A stretch of DNA of 64,000 nucleotides from JAPLUA01 sp964625855 (GCA_964625855.1 CAZVFC010000004.1:186001-250000); one strand, 5' to 3'; shown: positions 1-9,147, numbered from the stretch's first letter. The notes: generated from the sequence alone by a model not told the origin. Numbers and translations are program-made.

Positions 1-1069
1 ATCCAACGCCGGCCAGGATGGCGGGGGAGGGTTCGTGCCACACGGCATTCCATCGGCCGCTCTCGGGCTCGATCCAGACGCTCATGGCACTATTCGTCAG
101 CGCCGCTTCCTGAGGTAACGCGCGGGGCGTTGAGCGCACGCGCGCCAGGAGGCTGCTCCGCCTTGGTGCGCTGGCCGCGTGCTGCGCCAGGCGGGTCTTG
201 ATCCGCTCAATCGCGGCCACCGCTTCTTCCGCCTCCTCCAGATCGTGAGTCAACACCGCGCGCGGAGCGGCCGCCCAGTCCGCCTGCCGGCCGGATAGCT
301 CCCTTAGACAGTTCGTGGCCCGGCCCCAGGCGGCGCGGAACGGGGCCGGCAGGTTCGTGAGGTCAGCCCCCCCGCCGACAGCAGCGTCGCCCGGGGCCGC
401 AAGGGCTCGTCGCAAGCTCATCAATGTTTCAGCCAACCGCGCCCGCAACTCGGCGTCCGAGAGCGGATTGCCGTAAACCTCGACCTCCCACACGTCGGTA
501 TGATCAGTTGGTCCGCCCGATCGTAACACCACCAGCCGCACCTGTTCGGCGGGAGCCGCCTCGAACTGCGCTACCCACGCGGAAGACTTGGCATCGCGCA
601 CCGACGCAACCGTCCGAAACTCCGCCCCGATCCTTACTTGGATGTCGGCGTCAATGATGCCGTCATTGTCCACGCGCTCGCCAAAGACCGCCACGGAGGT
701 GACGGTCCGGGCACCGCCGGTCAGCGACAGGGTCACCCACTGCGGGGCAATGGCGGTGGGGCGCACTGGGGCCACCCACTTGGTAGCCCGCCGGTCGCCA
801 TCGCAGATGCGTTCCGGCGCATATTGGTCGCTCAGCGAACTGGACGCTTCGGCACGGCGGATCTCAACGGGGAGCTGCCCGGTGGGCTGCCAGTCTGGCT
901 GGATGGGTTCCACGCGACCCGCGGCCAGGACGGCCCCATGCGCCATCGCGGTCAGGAACAGGGCCAGGATCAGTCGGAGCCTGCACGGCGGAAGCCACAG
1001 CCGCGCGTAGTCGCGCGAGCCCCACAAGCCCTTGTAGGAAAATGCCATCTCTTGGTCCGCAAGGCTCAT
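1..1069 (-). CDS. Secreted protein with N-terminal F5/8-type C (galactose-binding-like) domain, partial
   Basis: A minus-strand frame stays open from here to the left edge of the window, so the C-terminus is missing (about 356 codons visible). The predicted N-terminus has a hydrophobic stretch (LRLILALFLTAMAHGAVLAAG region, about residues 30-50) that would act as signal peptide or anchor. Residues about 60-190 read like a discoidin/F5-8C module (a SSS...YAPERICDGD...TKWVAP pattern followed by a beta-rich segment). The start is uncertain: ATG at 1069 or the in-frame ATG at 1048. A GGAGA abuts the first and an AAGGAG lies about 18 nt upstream of it. It follows the large glycoside-hydrolase-like gene at 1101-4736 by about 30 bp, so the two are probably co-transcribed. 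Function beyond carbohydrate or surface binding is not visible. Confidence 0.7.
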   Translation of the reverse strand, partial: MSLADQEMAFSYKGLWGSRDYARLWLPPCRLRLILALFLTAMAHGAVLAAGRVEPIQPDWQPTGQLPVEIRRAEASSSLSDQYAPERICDGDRRATKWVAPVRPTAIAPQWVTLSLTGGARTVTSVAVFGERVDNDGIIDADIQVRIGAEFRTVASVRDAKSSAWVAQFEAAPAEQVRLVVLRSGGPTDHTDVWEVEVYGNPLSDAELRARLAETLMSLRRALAAPGDAAVGGGADLTNLPAPFRAAWGRATNCLRELSGRQADWAAAPRAVLTHDLEEAEEAVAAIERIKTRLAQHAASAPRRSSLLARVRSTPRALPQEAALTNSAMSVWIEPESGRWNAVWHEPSPAILAGVG

Positions 1070-1100
1070 TCTCCGCGCAATCCCCAGCTCCTTGAGCTGT

Positions 1101-4100
1101 TCAAGTGCTTCCCTCCTTTGCGTGCCTAAGTATGATTTGGGGTTCGCGGCTTTCGATCCGGATGTTGCGGAGCGTGCCGCGGAAGCGATAGCGCGGCTCG
1201 ATCTGTTCGTATTGGCCGATGCGTAAGGTGCGTTCAGCAGGCTTCATTTGCAGCGGCGCGAAAGGCTGGACTTCTTCGCCGTTGACCAGGAGCCGATGTT
1301 CCCGGCCGCTGAGTTCCCAACGCACTTTATACCATTTGCCTGTTTGCACCACCGGCCCGGTGGCATCGGCCTGGGGGGTACGGATGATCAGGCGGCCGCC
1401 GAGAATTTGCACGAACCAGCCATCAATTTGCCAGGCGCCATGGCATAGCAGCACGGGCATGTCGCCGGCCTCATCCATTTGGAATTCGAAGCTGAGCACG
1501 GCGTCCGCGTCCAGGTCCATCCAGGGCTGGTGCGGCAATTCGAGGTAACCGCCTTTGAACCCGGCACCTGAAGGGCCGAAATCCACCCGGGGCTGAAGGC
1601 GGGCCGACGGCGGCAGTTGGTCCAGTGGCAGTTCGACGATGCGCTGCTTGACGGCGGGCGGCCATTGAAACGCCACCTCGCTGCCGGCGCCGGGTGTTCC
1701 GGCGCGGTTGATGGGCGTGAGCCGGGCCACCCATTCTCCCGGGCCGAGTGGCGTGTTGTATTGGTTGGGGACATCACCCGAACCGGGGATGCGAGCGGTG
1801 ACGGGCGAACTGCCGGCAGACTGCAGACGGATGTCAAAGGCGGCAACTTGGTTCGAGAGGGTTGCGGGCCACGTGAGGAGCAGTTGATCGCCACGCGCCG
1901 ATACCGCCGGCGCAAACTTCTCATGGATGGGAACATCGGTCACTTCGGCCACGGCCTCCTCGCGCAGGAGTCTGGCTCCCTGGCGCCAGGCTTCCACCGC
2001 GTAGCGATGGCGCAGGGCGGGTTCGGCTGCAGTATCCGGGAAGAAGGGCAGGGCAGTGTCGCCGATCAGTTTGTCGTCGCGATAAACCCTGAAGTAATCG
2101 GCTTGCGGAGTCGGGTGCCAGCGCAGCTCAATGGCGCCGAGCGCGTCTGACATGGCAGCGAGGTGAAGTGGCGCGGGTGCCTGTGCGGAAACGCGCGCGA
2201 GGGGAGCCTGGTTCACGGGCAACGCCGGCATGACCGTGACGGCGATAGGCCCGAAGGCCATTGACTGAAGCGGTGAGGCTTCGAACGAGAATCCCAGCTC
2301 GATGCCCGGACGTGCCAGGGCGGCTGGCGGAAGGATAGCTTGCTGCACCCAACCCCGGAGCGGCCGGAGCGGCTGCGTGGTCCAACGCTTCTGACCGAGC
2401 GGACGGTAGTGCAGCCAGGTGGGTTTGCCGCCAAGCGAAATCGGGTTCAACTCCAGGGCCGTCCCTTCCGCCACCGAACCGAGAAAGCGCGGCAGGATGA
2501 TCTGGGGTGTGGGGTTCCATTCCGGGACCGGGGCGGGCGTGTCGGGCTTCCCCAGGGCGGCGAGGCACTGCTGGCGCAGGTCGTTCCAGGCATAGACCGC
2601 TTTGATTTCGATGGTGGCGAGAACGCCATATTCACCTCGCGTCGAAATCCGCCGGGCGAACGCGTGCAGGGCATCTGCGAGGTCAGTGCTATCGAGCAAT
2701 GCGAGCGCTTCTGCCGGCTTGTTCTGCTGGAGCCGCTGGCCGGCTTCGACGGCCTTGACCTCTGCGTTGCGATAAAGAAGGACCCAGTCCATTTCGTCGA
2801 GCAGCCATTGCAGGCGCGGGCGGCTGCGTCCGGCGAGCGGCTGGAGCGCGCGGGCCTGGTCGCGGAGCTTCTGGAGGGCCTGGGCCTTCTCTTCGGTGCC
2901 CGGACCCCAGGTGAAGCCGCCGCATTCGGCCTGGCCGCCGCCGTTGACCCAGCGATAGCCGAGGCTATCGAGTTGATCGTGAATGGCGGCCATTTGCGGT
3001 GCGATGGCAGGCGGGTAGCAACGTTTGGCGTATTGGCTAAAGAATTCCTGCGCGGTGAGGCCCGGCTGCCAGGCATAATCCACCATGAACCCGAGATTCT
3101 CCTCGATGTCGCGCGTGCGCCAATGAATGCCGAGCAGTCCCTGGCTGCCGCCCTGGTGAGCGTCCCGGGCCATTTGCTCATACACGTGCACGTAGGGTTG
3201 CGGCTGCCATTGGTCGCCGTCCAGCTCGAGCCAGGGGATAGGCCAGCGTTCGCGATCGGGCGGCAACTCACCATAGACCTTGTCCACTCGCGGGCGCGGC
3301 CAGATATGATCGAGCGAGGCGAACACGACGTCCTTGGGGAGGAGCTTGTCCAGGCCGTCGTAGTATTCGGCCGAGAGGAGGCGCTCGTCGCCACCCCACC
3401 CCGAAATGACGAGCTTGGGGGCGTTGACGCGCTGGGCCAACGCGCGCAGAGCCAACTGCGCGAACTGTTCGAGCCGCGCGCCTTCGCGGGCGCGGGCCGC
3501 CTTCCCCGCCTCGGTCTCCTGGAAAAACGGTCTCTCGCCCGCAGTTCGCTCGACGATGCGCTCGAACGTCTTCCTGCGCGCCAGTGCGTAAGGTTCCAAA
3601 GCGCTGCCATCGGGATCGAACGCATCCCGCAGCGGGTGTTGATGATAAGTCTTGGCGAAGCCCTGGGCGCCCTGCGTTTCCGGCTGCCATATCCAGACGT
3701 AGTCCAGCGCCGGATATTGATCGAGAAGGCGGTTGAGCCGCTTGAGAAAGACCTCGCGGTGCTCCGCAATGGTGGGGTCGCTATTGATCTCGAAGCCGAG
3801 ACACGTGCGCAACCCACGCCGGTGCGCATAATCCAAAGCGTCGCGCATGAGATTCTGCTCGTGGCGGATGGCGGCGTTCGTATCGGTGCCGTGCCGGGTG
3901 GAAGCCGCGCCGAAGTAGTCTTCCTCGAACAGCTTGTCGGTGCCGAAAGGGAAAGCGCCGGCAGGCAGGGGATGGGTGCCCCAGTTGGGCGCTTGCGTGG
4001 TGCGCAGCCGCTCGCCCCACTTCATCACGCCGTCTTCCTCGTAAGCGGCGAAAGGCTCGTAATCGTAGGTGTGAAAGCCGACAAAGTTGGCGCCCATGCG

Positions 4101-4736
4101 GATCAGTTGATCGGCAAACGCCCGGTGGTCAATGGGATCCCAGGTCGTGGGGCTGTTGAAGAAGTTGTACCAGGGCAACACGCCGCGCACGGTAAACACG
4201 GGCTTGCGCACGACTGGACTGACCGGCAATTCAGCGGGCAGGCGCTCGGGCAGGGCCTCGCTTCCAAGGAAGAAGCCGAAGCCGGCCTCGCGCAGCATTC
4301 CATAAACGGCGTTGACTGCGCCTTCGGGCTGCTCTCCGGCGGCCACAATCACGCGCTGGCCGGCAATGGTTTCGTTGGCCAGCAAATAGCCCTGTGCGTC
4401 CAATGCGTGCTTGTCGAGCGGGAGCGCGGACAGAATCGGGTTCGATCGCGGTGTCCCCAGAACAATGGCGGGGCGCGGGTCTTTCTCCCATGCGTTTGGG
4501 GTTATCAGGGCCGGGACGTCCCCGGTGACCTGGGCAACGTAGCGTTGCAGGTCAATCACGGCCAGCCGTTCGGATTCCGAGGCCTGACCACAGACGACTA
4601 TTCGCCACGGGTTCGAGGACGGCTGCGTGGCCACCGACCTGGCACCGGCCTGTGGCGGTGTGCCGCACCCAATCAAACCGGCCACCAGCACGCCAGGAAA
4701 GACACGCGCCAAACGCAGGCTCATTGCCGGAGTCAT
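1101..4736 (-). CDS. Large secreted lipoprotein, alpha-glucuronidase/GH20-like N-domain, TIM-barrel, Fn3-like and LamG-like domains
   Basis: 1211 residues starting with a lipoprotein-type signal (GVLVAGLIGC, lipobox Cys24), so probably anchored outside the cytoplasm. Residues about 45-165 look like the alpha-glucuronidase/hexosaminidase N-terminal alpha-beta domain (AIVLGTPRSNPIL, GYLLANETI). About 185-520 would be the catalytic TIM-barrel (RGVLPWYNFF, MGANFVGFHTYDYEP, YVWIWQPETQG). Residues about 850-1030 look like Fn3-type modules (IELRWHPTPQADYFRVYRDD) and about 1060-1200 resembles a LamG/concanavalin-like domain. It is likely a hydrolase for uronic-acid-containing or other complex glycans. 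The substrate is not deducible, and the assignment to the alpha-glucuronidase superfamily is by fold-level resemblance only. Confidence 0.8.
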   Translation of the reverse strand: MTPAMSLRLARVFPGVLVAGLIGCGTPPQAGARSVATQPSSNPWRIVVCGQASESERLAVIDLQRYVAQVTGDVPALITPNAWEKDPRPAIVLGTPRSNPILSALPLDKHALDAQGYLLANETIAGQRVIVAAGEQPEGAVNAVYGMLREAGFGFFLGSEALPERLPAELPVSPVVRKPVFTVRGVLPWYNFFNSPTTWDPIDHRAFADQLIRMGANFVGFHTYDYEPFAAYEEDGVMKWGERLRTTQAPNWGTHPLPAGAFPFGTDKLFEEDYFGAASTRHGTDTNAAIRHEQNLMRDALDYAHRRGLRTCLGFEINSDPTIAEHREVFLKRLNRLLDQYPALDYVWIWQPETQGAQGFAKTYHQHPLRDAFDPDGSALEPYALARRKTFERIVERTAGERPFFQETEAGKAARAREGARLEQFAQLALRALAQRVNAPKLVISGWGGDERLLSAEYYDGLDKLLPKDVVFASLDHIWPRPRVDKVYGELPPDRERWPIPWLELDGDQWQPQPYVHVYEQMARDAHQGGSQGLLGIHWRTRDIEENLGFMVDYAWQPGLTAQEFFSQYAKRCYPPAIAPQMAAIHDQLDSLGYRWVNGGGQAECGGFTWGPGTEEKAQALQKLRDQARALQPLAGRSRPRLQWLLDEMDWVLLYRNAEVKAVEAGQRLQQNKPAEALALLDSTDLADALHAFARRISTRGEYGVLATIEIKAVYAWNDLRQQCLAALGKPDTPAPVPEWNPTPQIILPRFLGSVAEGTALELNPISLGGKPTWLHYRPLGQKRWTTQPLRPLRGWVQQAILPPAALARPGIELGFSFEASPLQSMAFGPIAVTVMPALPVNQAPLARVSAQAPAPLHLAAMSDALGAIELRWHPTPQADYFRVYRDDKLIGDTALPFFPDTAAEPALRHRYAVEAWRQGARLLREEAVAEVTDVPIHEKFAPAVSARGDQLLLTWPATLSNQVAAFDIRLQSAGSSPVTARIPGSGDVPNQYNTPLGPGEWVARLTPINRAGTPGAGSEVAFQWPPAVKQRIVELPLDQLPPSARLQPRVDFGPSGAGFKGGYLELPHQPWMDLDADAVLSFEFQMDEAGDMPVLLCHGAWQIDGWFVQILGGRLIIRTPQADATGPVVQTGKWYKVRWELSGREHRLLVNGEEVQPFAPLQMKPAERTLRIGQYEQIEPRYRFRGTLRNIRIESREPQIILRHAKEGST

Positions 4737-4886
4737 TCGTGCGGAAGTTGATTCGTCATGACACGAGTATGCGCAGAATGGGGGGCGATGTCATCGCCGA
4801 TTCGGACGGCGCCGGAAGACCGCCGCATTCCAGGTCCCGGTTTGGCAGCGGTTGGGGCCTCGAGGCGGCCAGCCGGGCGTGGCCGA

Positions 4887-5177
4887 TCAGGGCAGCAGCT
4901 CGAGGCGGTAGAGACGCATCGCGGATCCGAGAGCCTCCGCGGCGGTTGTCGTATCGCCGGTGCCGGTGTAGTCGCAGAAAGCATTCCAGGGCGTGGACAG
5001 ACTGTCCCGGCAGTAAAGGCGATAGGTCCTTCCGTTCAAAGCCGTCCACGCCAGTTCCGCGTGAGTGCGGGCCGGGGGGATGATCCGGATCGAGTTGATC
5101 CGTGGCGCGGGTTCCGGATAGAGCAGATAGCGGCGGCGGAGGGCGCGGAACAGCAACCCAAGGCTTTTGGCTTTCAT
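4887..5177 (-). CDS. Short protein consisting of a verrucomicrobial-type C-terminal domain, possibly a gene remnant
   Basis: About 96 residues from ATG at 5177. The last 55 residues (AELAWTALNGRTYRLYCRD ... AMRLYRLELLP) match the pattern of the short beta-sandwich module that ends many secreted verrucomicrobial proteins (W-x-A-x-x-G-x-x-Y-R ... L-x-x-P-W ... F/L-Y-R-L). Normally this module sits at the end of a much larger protein. Here it is preceded only by about 40 residues without a clear signal peptide. No ribosome binding site is obvious. It may be the surviving 3' end of a degraded gene rather than a functional gene. It is divergent from the FG-GAP gene that begins at 5225. Confidence 0.45.
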   Translation of the reverse strand: MKAKSLGLLFRALRRRYLLYPEPAPRINSIRIIPPARTHAELAWTALNGRTYRLYCRDSLSTPWNAFCDYTGTGDTTTAAEALGSAMRLYRLELLP

Positions 5178-5224
5178 TAGCAGGTGAAGTCGGTCAGACT
5201 GAAACAACTGACCCTGATTGAGTT

Positions 5225-6610
5225 ATGCTGAAGCTCAAGCACTTGCTCGTGCTGGCGTCTTTCGTGCCGGCGTTCACTCATGGCGAGACGACTCCCCATG
5301 ACAAGACCGGCAAGGTCCACCTGGTGAACAAGATCATTGGGAAGGATTTCCTCTCCGAGACTATCCGCATCGGCGATCTCAACGGCGACGGGGCGCCCGA
5401 TGTGCTTTTCGTGCAGAACCTCTACGGGCCGCGCATCATCACCTGCGTGACGGCGACCAGCCTGACAGGTGAAATCCTGTGGCAGACCGGCACGCCTTCA
5501 AAGGATAACGGGCGCATCTATTCCGATCTCCCGGTGCAGATCTATGACTGGGACCATGACGGAACGAATGAGGTGCTTTACGTCCGCCAGGCAAAGTATC
5601 TGGATTCGCGGCCGACGGCCGCGCAGACGATTCGCGAGCGGGCGGCCCGCTACGAGGGCAACGCCACCATGGTCGTCGTGGATGGTCACACCGGCCGGGA
5701 GAAAACCATCTTTAACCTGCCTGCGCCTGCGGATGACAGCTTTCTCTTTGCCGACCTCACGGGTCGCGGCCGGCGCGAGGACCTCGTGGTGAAGGACCGC
5801 TACTGGAACATGTGGGGCGTGTCGCACGAGGCGAAAGTGCTGTGGAGCTATGCGGGCTCCGTCGGCCATTATCCCGCCGTCGCCGACGTTGATGGGGACG
5901 GACGGGATGAAGTCTTCGTCGGGTTCGCGCTGGTTGATCACGACGGCAAGGTCCTGTTCCAGAAGGATGCCAAGGGCGCGCACCAGGATGCGGCCTTTAT
6001 GGTCAAGCCACCCGACGGTAAGTGGCGATTGCTCTTTGGCAACGGCGGCCTGCATTGCCTGGACCCCAAAGGCGACGAACTGTGGCATCGTCCCTTGGGC
6101 GAGGCGCAACACGTCGTGGCGGGGCGGTTCCGTCCGGACTCGCCGCTCCAGGTCATGGCAGTTGACCGCACGCCAATGCCCACGCATCGCCGCGACGCGA
6201 ACGCATGGGCCATCCTCTATCTTTACGACCTTGACGGCCGCGAACTTTGGCATCGCCAGACGGAAAAGGGCGAATGGTGCATCGCCACCCGCCTGATCCA
6301 GTGGCTCGGGCCGGGCCAGCCGGACTGCGCCCTCGTTTATGGTCAGTCCGTGGAACGGCAGGGACCGCCCAAGCCCGCGCGCATCTATAACGGGCAGGGT
6401 GAAGTCATCGCTGAGCTACCCCTGCACGTCGCGGCCCTGCCCGACGAGAAGGACTTCTGGTCCGACTGCTACGGCATGGCGGCTGATGTGTGGGGCGACG
6501 CCCGCGAAGAGGTCATACTCTTTGGCTCGCGCGGCTTCTGCGTCTATGCCAACACCCAGCCGCTCGAAAAGCCTTCGTTGAACAACATGACGCTTTATCC
6601 CGGACAGTAA
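5225..6610 (+). CDS. Secreted FG-GAP/VCBS-type beta-propeller protein
   Basis: 461 residues with a clear signal peptide (MLKLKHLLVLASFVPAFTHG). The body contains repeated calcium-binding-like blades with D-x-D/N-x-D-G motifs (GDLNGDGAPDVLFVQ near residue 49, YDWDHDGTNEVLYV near 117, VADVDGDGRDEVFVGF near 220), typical of FG-GAP/integrin-alpha-like propellers. The same fold occurs in rhamnogalacturonan lyases (PL11-like). The sequence context of secreted glycan enzymes makes a polysaccharide lyase or a binding protein plausible, but no catalytic residues are recognised. A fragment of a second copy of its 3' end lies at 9327-9479. Confidence 0.75.
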   Translation: MLKLKHLLVLASFVPAFTHGETTPHDKTGKVHLVNKIIGKDFLSETIRIGDLNGDGAPDVLFVQNLYGPRIITCVTATSLTGEILWQTGTPSKDNGRIYSDLPVQIYDWDHDGTNEVLYVRQAKYLDSRPTAAQTIRERAARYEGNATMVVVDGHTGREKTIFNLPAPADDSFLFADLTGRGRREDLVVKDRYWNMWGVSHEAKVLWSYAGSVGHYPAVADVDGDGRDEVFVGFALVDHDGKVLFQKDAKGAHQDAAFMVKPPDGKWRLLFGNGGLHCLDPKGDELWHRPLGEAQHVVAGRFRPDSPLQVMAVDRTPMPTHRRDANAWAILYLYDLDGRELWHRQTEKGEWCIATRLIQWLGPGQPDCALVYGQSVERQGPPKPARIYNGQGEVIAELPLHVAALPDEKDFWSDCYGMAADVWGDAREEVILFGSRGFCVYANTQPLEKPSLNNMTLYPGQ

Positions 6611-6720
6611 GCGATTTGGATTAACTACGCCCGGGGGACGCCGGTTTGAGAGGTTGGTGCAGCCTTGAGCCCTTTCAGCGCGCGGGGAGGGCGTCTTCCC
6701 GGTGAAATTGCGGTGGGGCC

Positions 6721-6766
6721 CCGGTGAGGTTCCCATGGGGAGCGATCCACATGGGAACCACACCGG
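6721..6766. repeat. 46-nt imperfect palindrome, copy 1 of 2
   Basis: Arms beginning CCGGTGAGGTTCCCATG and ending CATGGGAACCACACCGG can fold into a hairpin. The reverse complement of 52735-52780 aligns with this segment over the whole length, with differences mainly in the loop. It is therefore a dispersed element rather than a one-off terminator. Confidence 0.7.
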
Positions 6767-7212
6767 GGCGTCACCTTGCCCACACCGTTGTCGGACCGGG
6801 CCGACCGGCGGGGGCGGAAACCGGTTTTACGGCTACAACTCTCGTAATTGGAGCAGCATACACGGTTGCATCAAGCGCCATTTGGAAGGGCGGCAACAAC
6901 AAGATTACGACCCACACCTCCTAAGCCTTTGATTACCAGCACGATAGTTTCTTCATCCTCAAGACTTCCTCCGCCAAGCCGGGATCAAACCTGTCGGATA
7001 AGCCCAGAGACGGTCTCACAGTGTTGGTTGACGTGACTGATCAACAACAGCAGAAGTGAGCCCTGTCAACTGGGCGAACACTGATCGGCAGCGGTCAGAG
7101 CCAGCCGCCTATGATCTGACCGTGGCGAGCGGCCTGGCCGCCGGGCTCCTATCCGCTGAATGTTGGCAAGCCTGCAAAGGCAGGAGTGCTCTCCGACCAG
7201 CCATCGCCGCTC

Positions 7213-7385
7213 AGCTCCGTTAGGAGCGCCACGTGTATAGTGAACGCGCTCGGAAAGGACCCAGCTCCGTTAGGAGCGGCATGTCGGGTTCCCGCCGCCG
7301 ACCGCAGCCACATGCCGCTCCTAGCGGAGCTTGAGCCAAGTCTTATGATCCGGGGCTCTATAGACATGTCGCTCCTAACGGAGCT
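7213..7385. repeat. Cluster of four copies of a 22-24-bp repeat
   Basis: Copies at 7213-7236 and 7263-7284 read AGCTCCGTTAGGAGCG followed by C/G-C-A-(C/T)-G-T. Copies at 7310-7331 and 7364-7385 are the reverse complement (ACATGTCGCTCCTAACGGAG or with small changes). Each unit contains its own small stem (CTCC-gtta-GGAG), and the two halves of the cluster are in opposite orientation, so a larger cruciform is possible. I recall similar units in Planctomycetes and Verrucomicrobia genomes. Their role is unknown. Confidence 0.8.
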
Positions 7386-7418
7386 TTCGCTCGTGTTCTG
7401 ACGTGTGAAATGTCCGCG

Positions 7419-7712
7419 TTAGCCGGCTGGTGATTGGTCTGAAGATTCATCGGCGAGGTGAAACTCGAACGCGGTCTGAATATCATCGCGGTGGGCAAAC
7501 CCTCGCAAGCGCTTGGCCTCCGCCAGTGCGGCGCTGCTGCTGTCGCGCCAGCCTCGCTTCGTCATGAACTCGTCCCAGATCTCAACCTCCTCTTCGGTCG
7601 GCCGGCGGCCCTGCTCGAAGCACCAAGCCAGAATCTCCTCGTCCGTGCCTTCCGCACACGCGGTGAAACGAAGACTCTTGACGCCTATGTCTGTTGCGTG
7701 TATCTTACGTGT
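7419..7712 (-). pseudogene. N-terminally truncated DUF5069-family gene
   Basis: Reading the minus strand gives an open frame with no usable start codon (a TAG lies at 7713-7715 and the only ATG is deep inside). It encodes ...SLRFTACAEGTDEEILAWC, then EQGRRPTEEEVEIWDEFM, KRGWRD and RDDIQTAFEFHLADE, ending at TAA 7419-7421. The W-C-x-x-x-G-R-x-P-T-x-x-E pattern and the KRGWRD segment are what I know from the C-terminal half of DUF5069 proteins. The first roughly 60-80 residues of a normal family member are absent. The break coincides with the start of the unrelated plus-strand cassette at 7715, suggesting insertion or recombination at that point. Confidence 0.65.
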
Positions 7713-7714
7713 CT

Positions 7715-8281
7715 ATGAAACTTATTAGACTTAGTCTGTCTGATTCCGCCTACAACAAAGCCCTTGAACTCGCCGGCGCACATGCCGTCCCAGTGGAGGC
7801 ATACATCTCCAGCGAGATCGAGGATTTACTTGACAGAAGATCAAGAAGCCTAGATAAACAGGCGTTTTGTGACTTCACTGCGGCAGCAACCAAGGGCGGA
7901 CCAGCCCCGAGCTTCAGGTCGACAATGCCCGATACCCTTGGTCAAGTGCTCGATGTATCTGCGTACGTGTACAATAGTGGGGGCGTACCCAAAGACGAAG
8001 CGCACGCAAGATACAAGTTCAGGGATGCTGTACGTAGCGTGGCTGCAAAATGGAAGGTTGGGGAGACGAGCGTACGCGACAAATGCTGTTCCACCCGCAG
8101 GCTAGGCCTTCCTGACGTACACGTTGACACTGACAGGTTCGTACAATGGCTCTGCAGGCCGGAACTACTGCGGGATCACCTCTGCCGCAAATTCCCCAAT
8201 TGCGCTACGGAAATACACAGGCGTTTTGCTGACTGGCGCCCTGGCAACCCCAGTGTACAAGCACGCGAGGAGAAGAGCTAA
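7715..8281 (+). CDS. Unknown protein, first gene of a two-gene cassette
   Basis: 188 residues if started at ATG 7715 (MKLIRLSLSDSAYNKALELA). A TTG start 21 nt upstream is possible but less likely. The first 45 residues resemble a ribbon-helix-helix or short helical DNA-binding segment followed by EIEDLLDRRSRSL. The remainder (residues about 75-188) is rich in basic residues and Trp/Cys and matches no family I recognise. Base composition is visibly less GC-rich than that of neighbouring genes and codon choice is more mixed, consistent with transfer. It is followed after 14 bp by the gene at 8296, and the two are probably one operon. It starts exactly where the DUF5069 gene is cut. Confidence 0.6.
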   Translation: MKLIRLSLSDSAYNKALELAGAHAVPVEAYISSEIEDLLDRRSRSLDKQAFCDFTAAATKGGPAPSFRSTMPDTLGQVLDVSAYVYNSGGVPKDEAHARYKFRDAVRSVAAKWKVGETSVRDKCCSTRRLGLPDVHVDTDRFVQWLCRPELLRDHLCRKFPNCATEIHRRFADWRPGNPSVQAREEKS

Positions 8282-8295
8282 CTGCGAGAAGACCT

Positions 8296-8784
8296 ATGCC
8301 GCGCAATGCAGTTTCGGAACAAAGGAAAAAGCACATAGTTTCGTTACTCGAATGTCGCCTCGGTCCACTCTGCCGGAGGCACCCGCGCCGCTGGGACTGG
8401 TACTCTCCAGCGGATGGCACCGTTGATGTCTTCATCACCGATTCCAAAGCACACTACAACCAGCGCCCGTGGTTCGACATGAGGAATCAAGACGTCAAGG
8501 AACTCGCAGACCACCCCGCTGGCTTTGTCATATTTATCCTGGGGGATGAAGACTGTTATCTCGTCGTCCCGGCGAGGGAGCTTATGCAACAGCTTCCATA
8601 TCACACAGAGGGTCAGCTGGAGAGCGGATTCTATCACTTTAATACAGTCATCGGACGACGCGCTTTTGAACAGCTTCCATCCTGGGATCTGTCTCAGTAT
8701 CTTGGGAAGATCGATCTCATACCCTGTATACGAAGCGGAGACAGGAACGCTACGCACAGAGACTCGATCGAGCGCGATCGGTAG
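8296..8784 (+). CDS. Unknown protein, second gene of the two-gene cassette
   Basis: 162 residues. Visible features are a basic N-terminus (SEQRKKHIVSLLECRLG), then DVFITDSKAHYNQRPWFDM, GFVIFILGDEDCYLVVPARE and a hydrophilic tail. The alternation of short beta strands with acidic residues and a DSK-type element is loosely reminiscent of a nuclease-like alpha/beta fold, but I cannot assign a family and would not call it a nuclease on this basis. It probably acts with the product of the gene 14 bp upstream, with which it shares the lower-GC composition. Confidence 0.6.
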   Translation: MPRNAVSEQRKKHIVSLLECRLGPLCRRHPRRWDWYSPADGTVDVFITDSKAHYNQRPWFDMRNQDVKELADHPAGFVIFILGDEDCYLVVPARELMQQLPYHTEGQLESGFYHFNTVIGRRAFEQLPSWDLSQYLGKIDLIPCIRSGDRNATHRDSIERDR

Positions 8785-9147
8785 AACGAACCGCCGCTGT
8801 GGCTCCTGGAGTGGTTCAGGCGCGCTCCGCTACGCGGCTCGTGCGGGCGGGCGTAGATTAAGCGGGAAACAAACCGAAGCTTGCTTACGTCTCAACCGAT
8901 CTTCGATCCCTGCTTGCCGGCGGATCACGCACCGATCGTCGCGAGCGAATTGCGCGGGCAGTCCACCAAAACGGTTGAGGGTTGAGAGTTGAGCGTTGAG
9001 AGAACGCGTGGTCTGGATGGTCTCCCATCCGCTCACCCAGGCCGAGCTTCAGGCGCTCGCGGACTAACTGAATGCGTTGATCAAAGGTTAGGGTGCCTGA
9101 GTCGGCACCCGCTTGCCTCCGGCGGGGTAAGGGGATACTTTTCTTCC
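8785..9147. other. Non-coding stretch before the antitoxin-like gene
   Basis: No gene is visible. It contains a short GTTGAG-type simple repeat near 8979-9001 and a perfect 7-bp stem with 6-nt loop at 9091-9110 (GGGTGCC/GGCACCC) that lacks a T-run. Confidence 0.5.

Larger units (their letters stand above)
6611..7418. other. Gene-poor region of about 800 bp with dispersed repeats
   Basis: No convincing coding sequence is visible between the FG-GAP gene and the truncated DUF5069 gene. The stretch holds the 46-nt palindrome at 6721-6766 and the cluster of four 22-24-bp repeats at 7213-7385, listed separately. The remainder shows nothing I can name. Confidence 0.6.

Noticed and set aside
2340..4751. 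803-codon plus-strand open frame
   Set aside because: It lies antiparallel to the glycoside-hydrolase-like gene, has no recognisable domain and arises from the high GC content.
9091..9110. Rho-independent terminator
   Set aside because: Perfect 7-bp stem, but no T-run follows on either strand.
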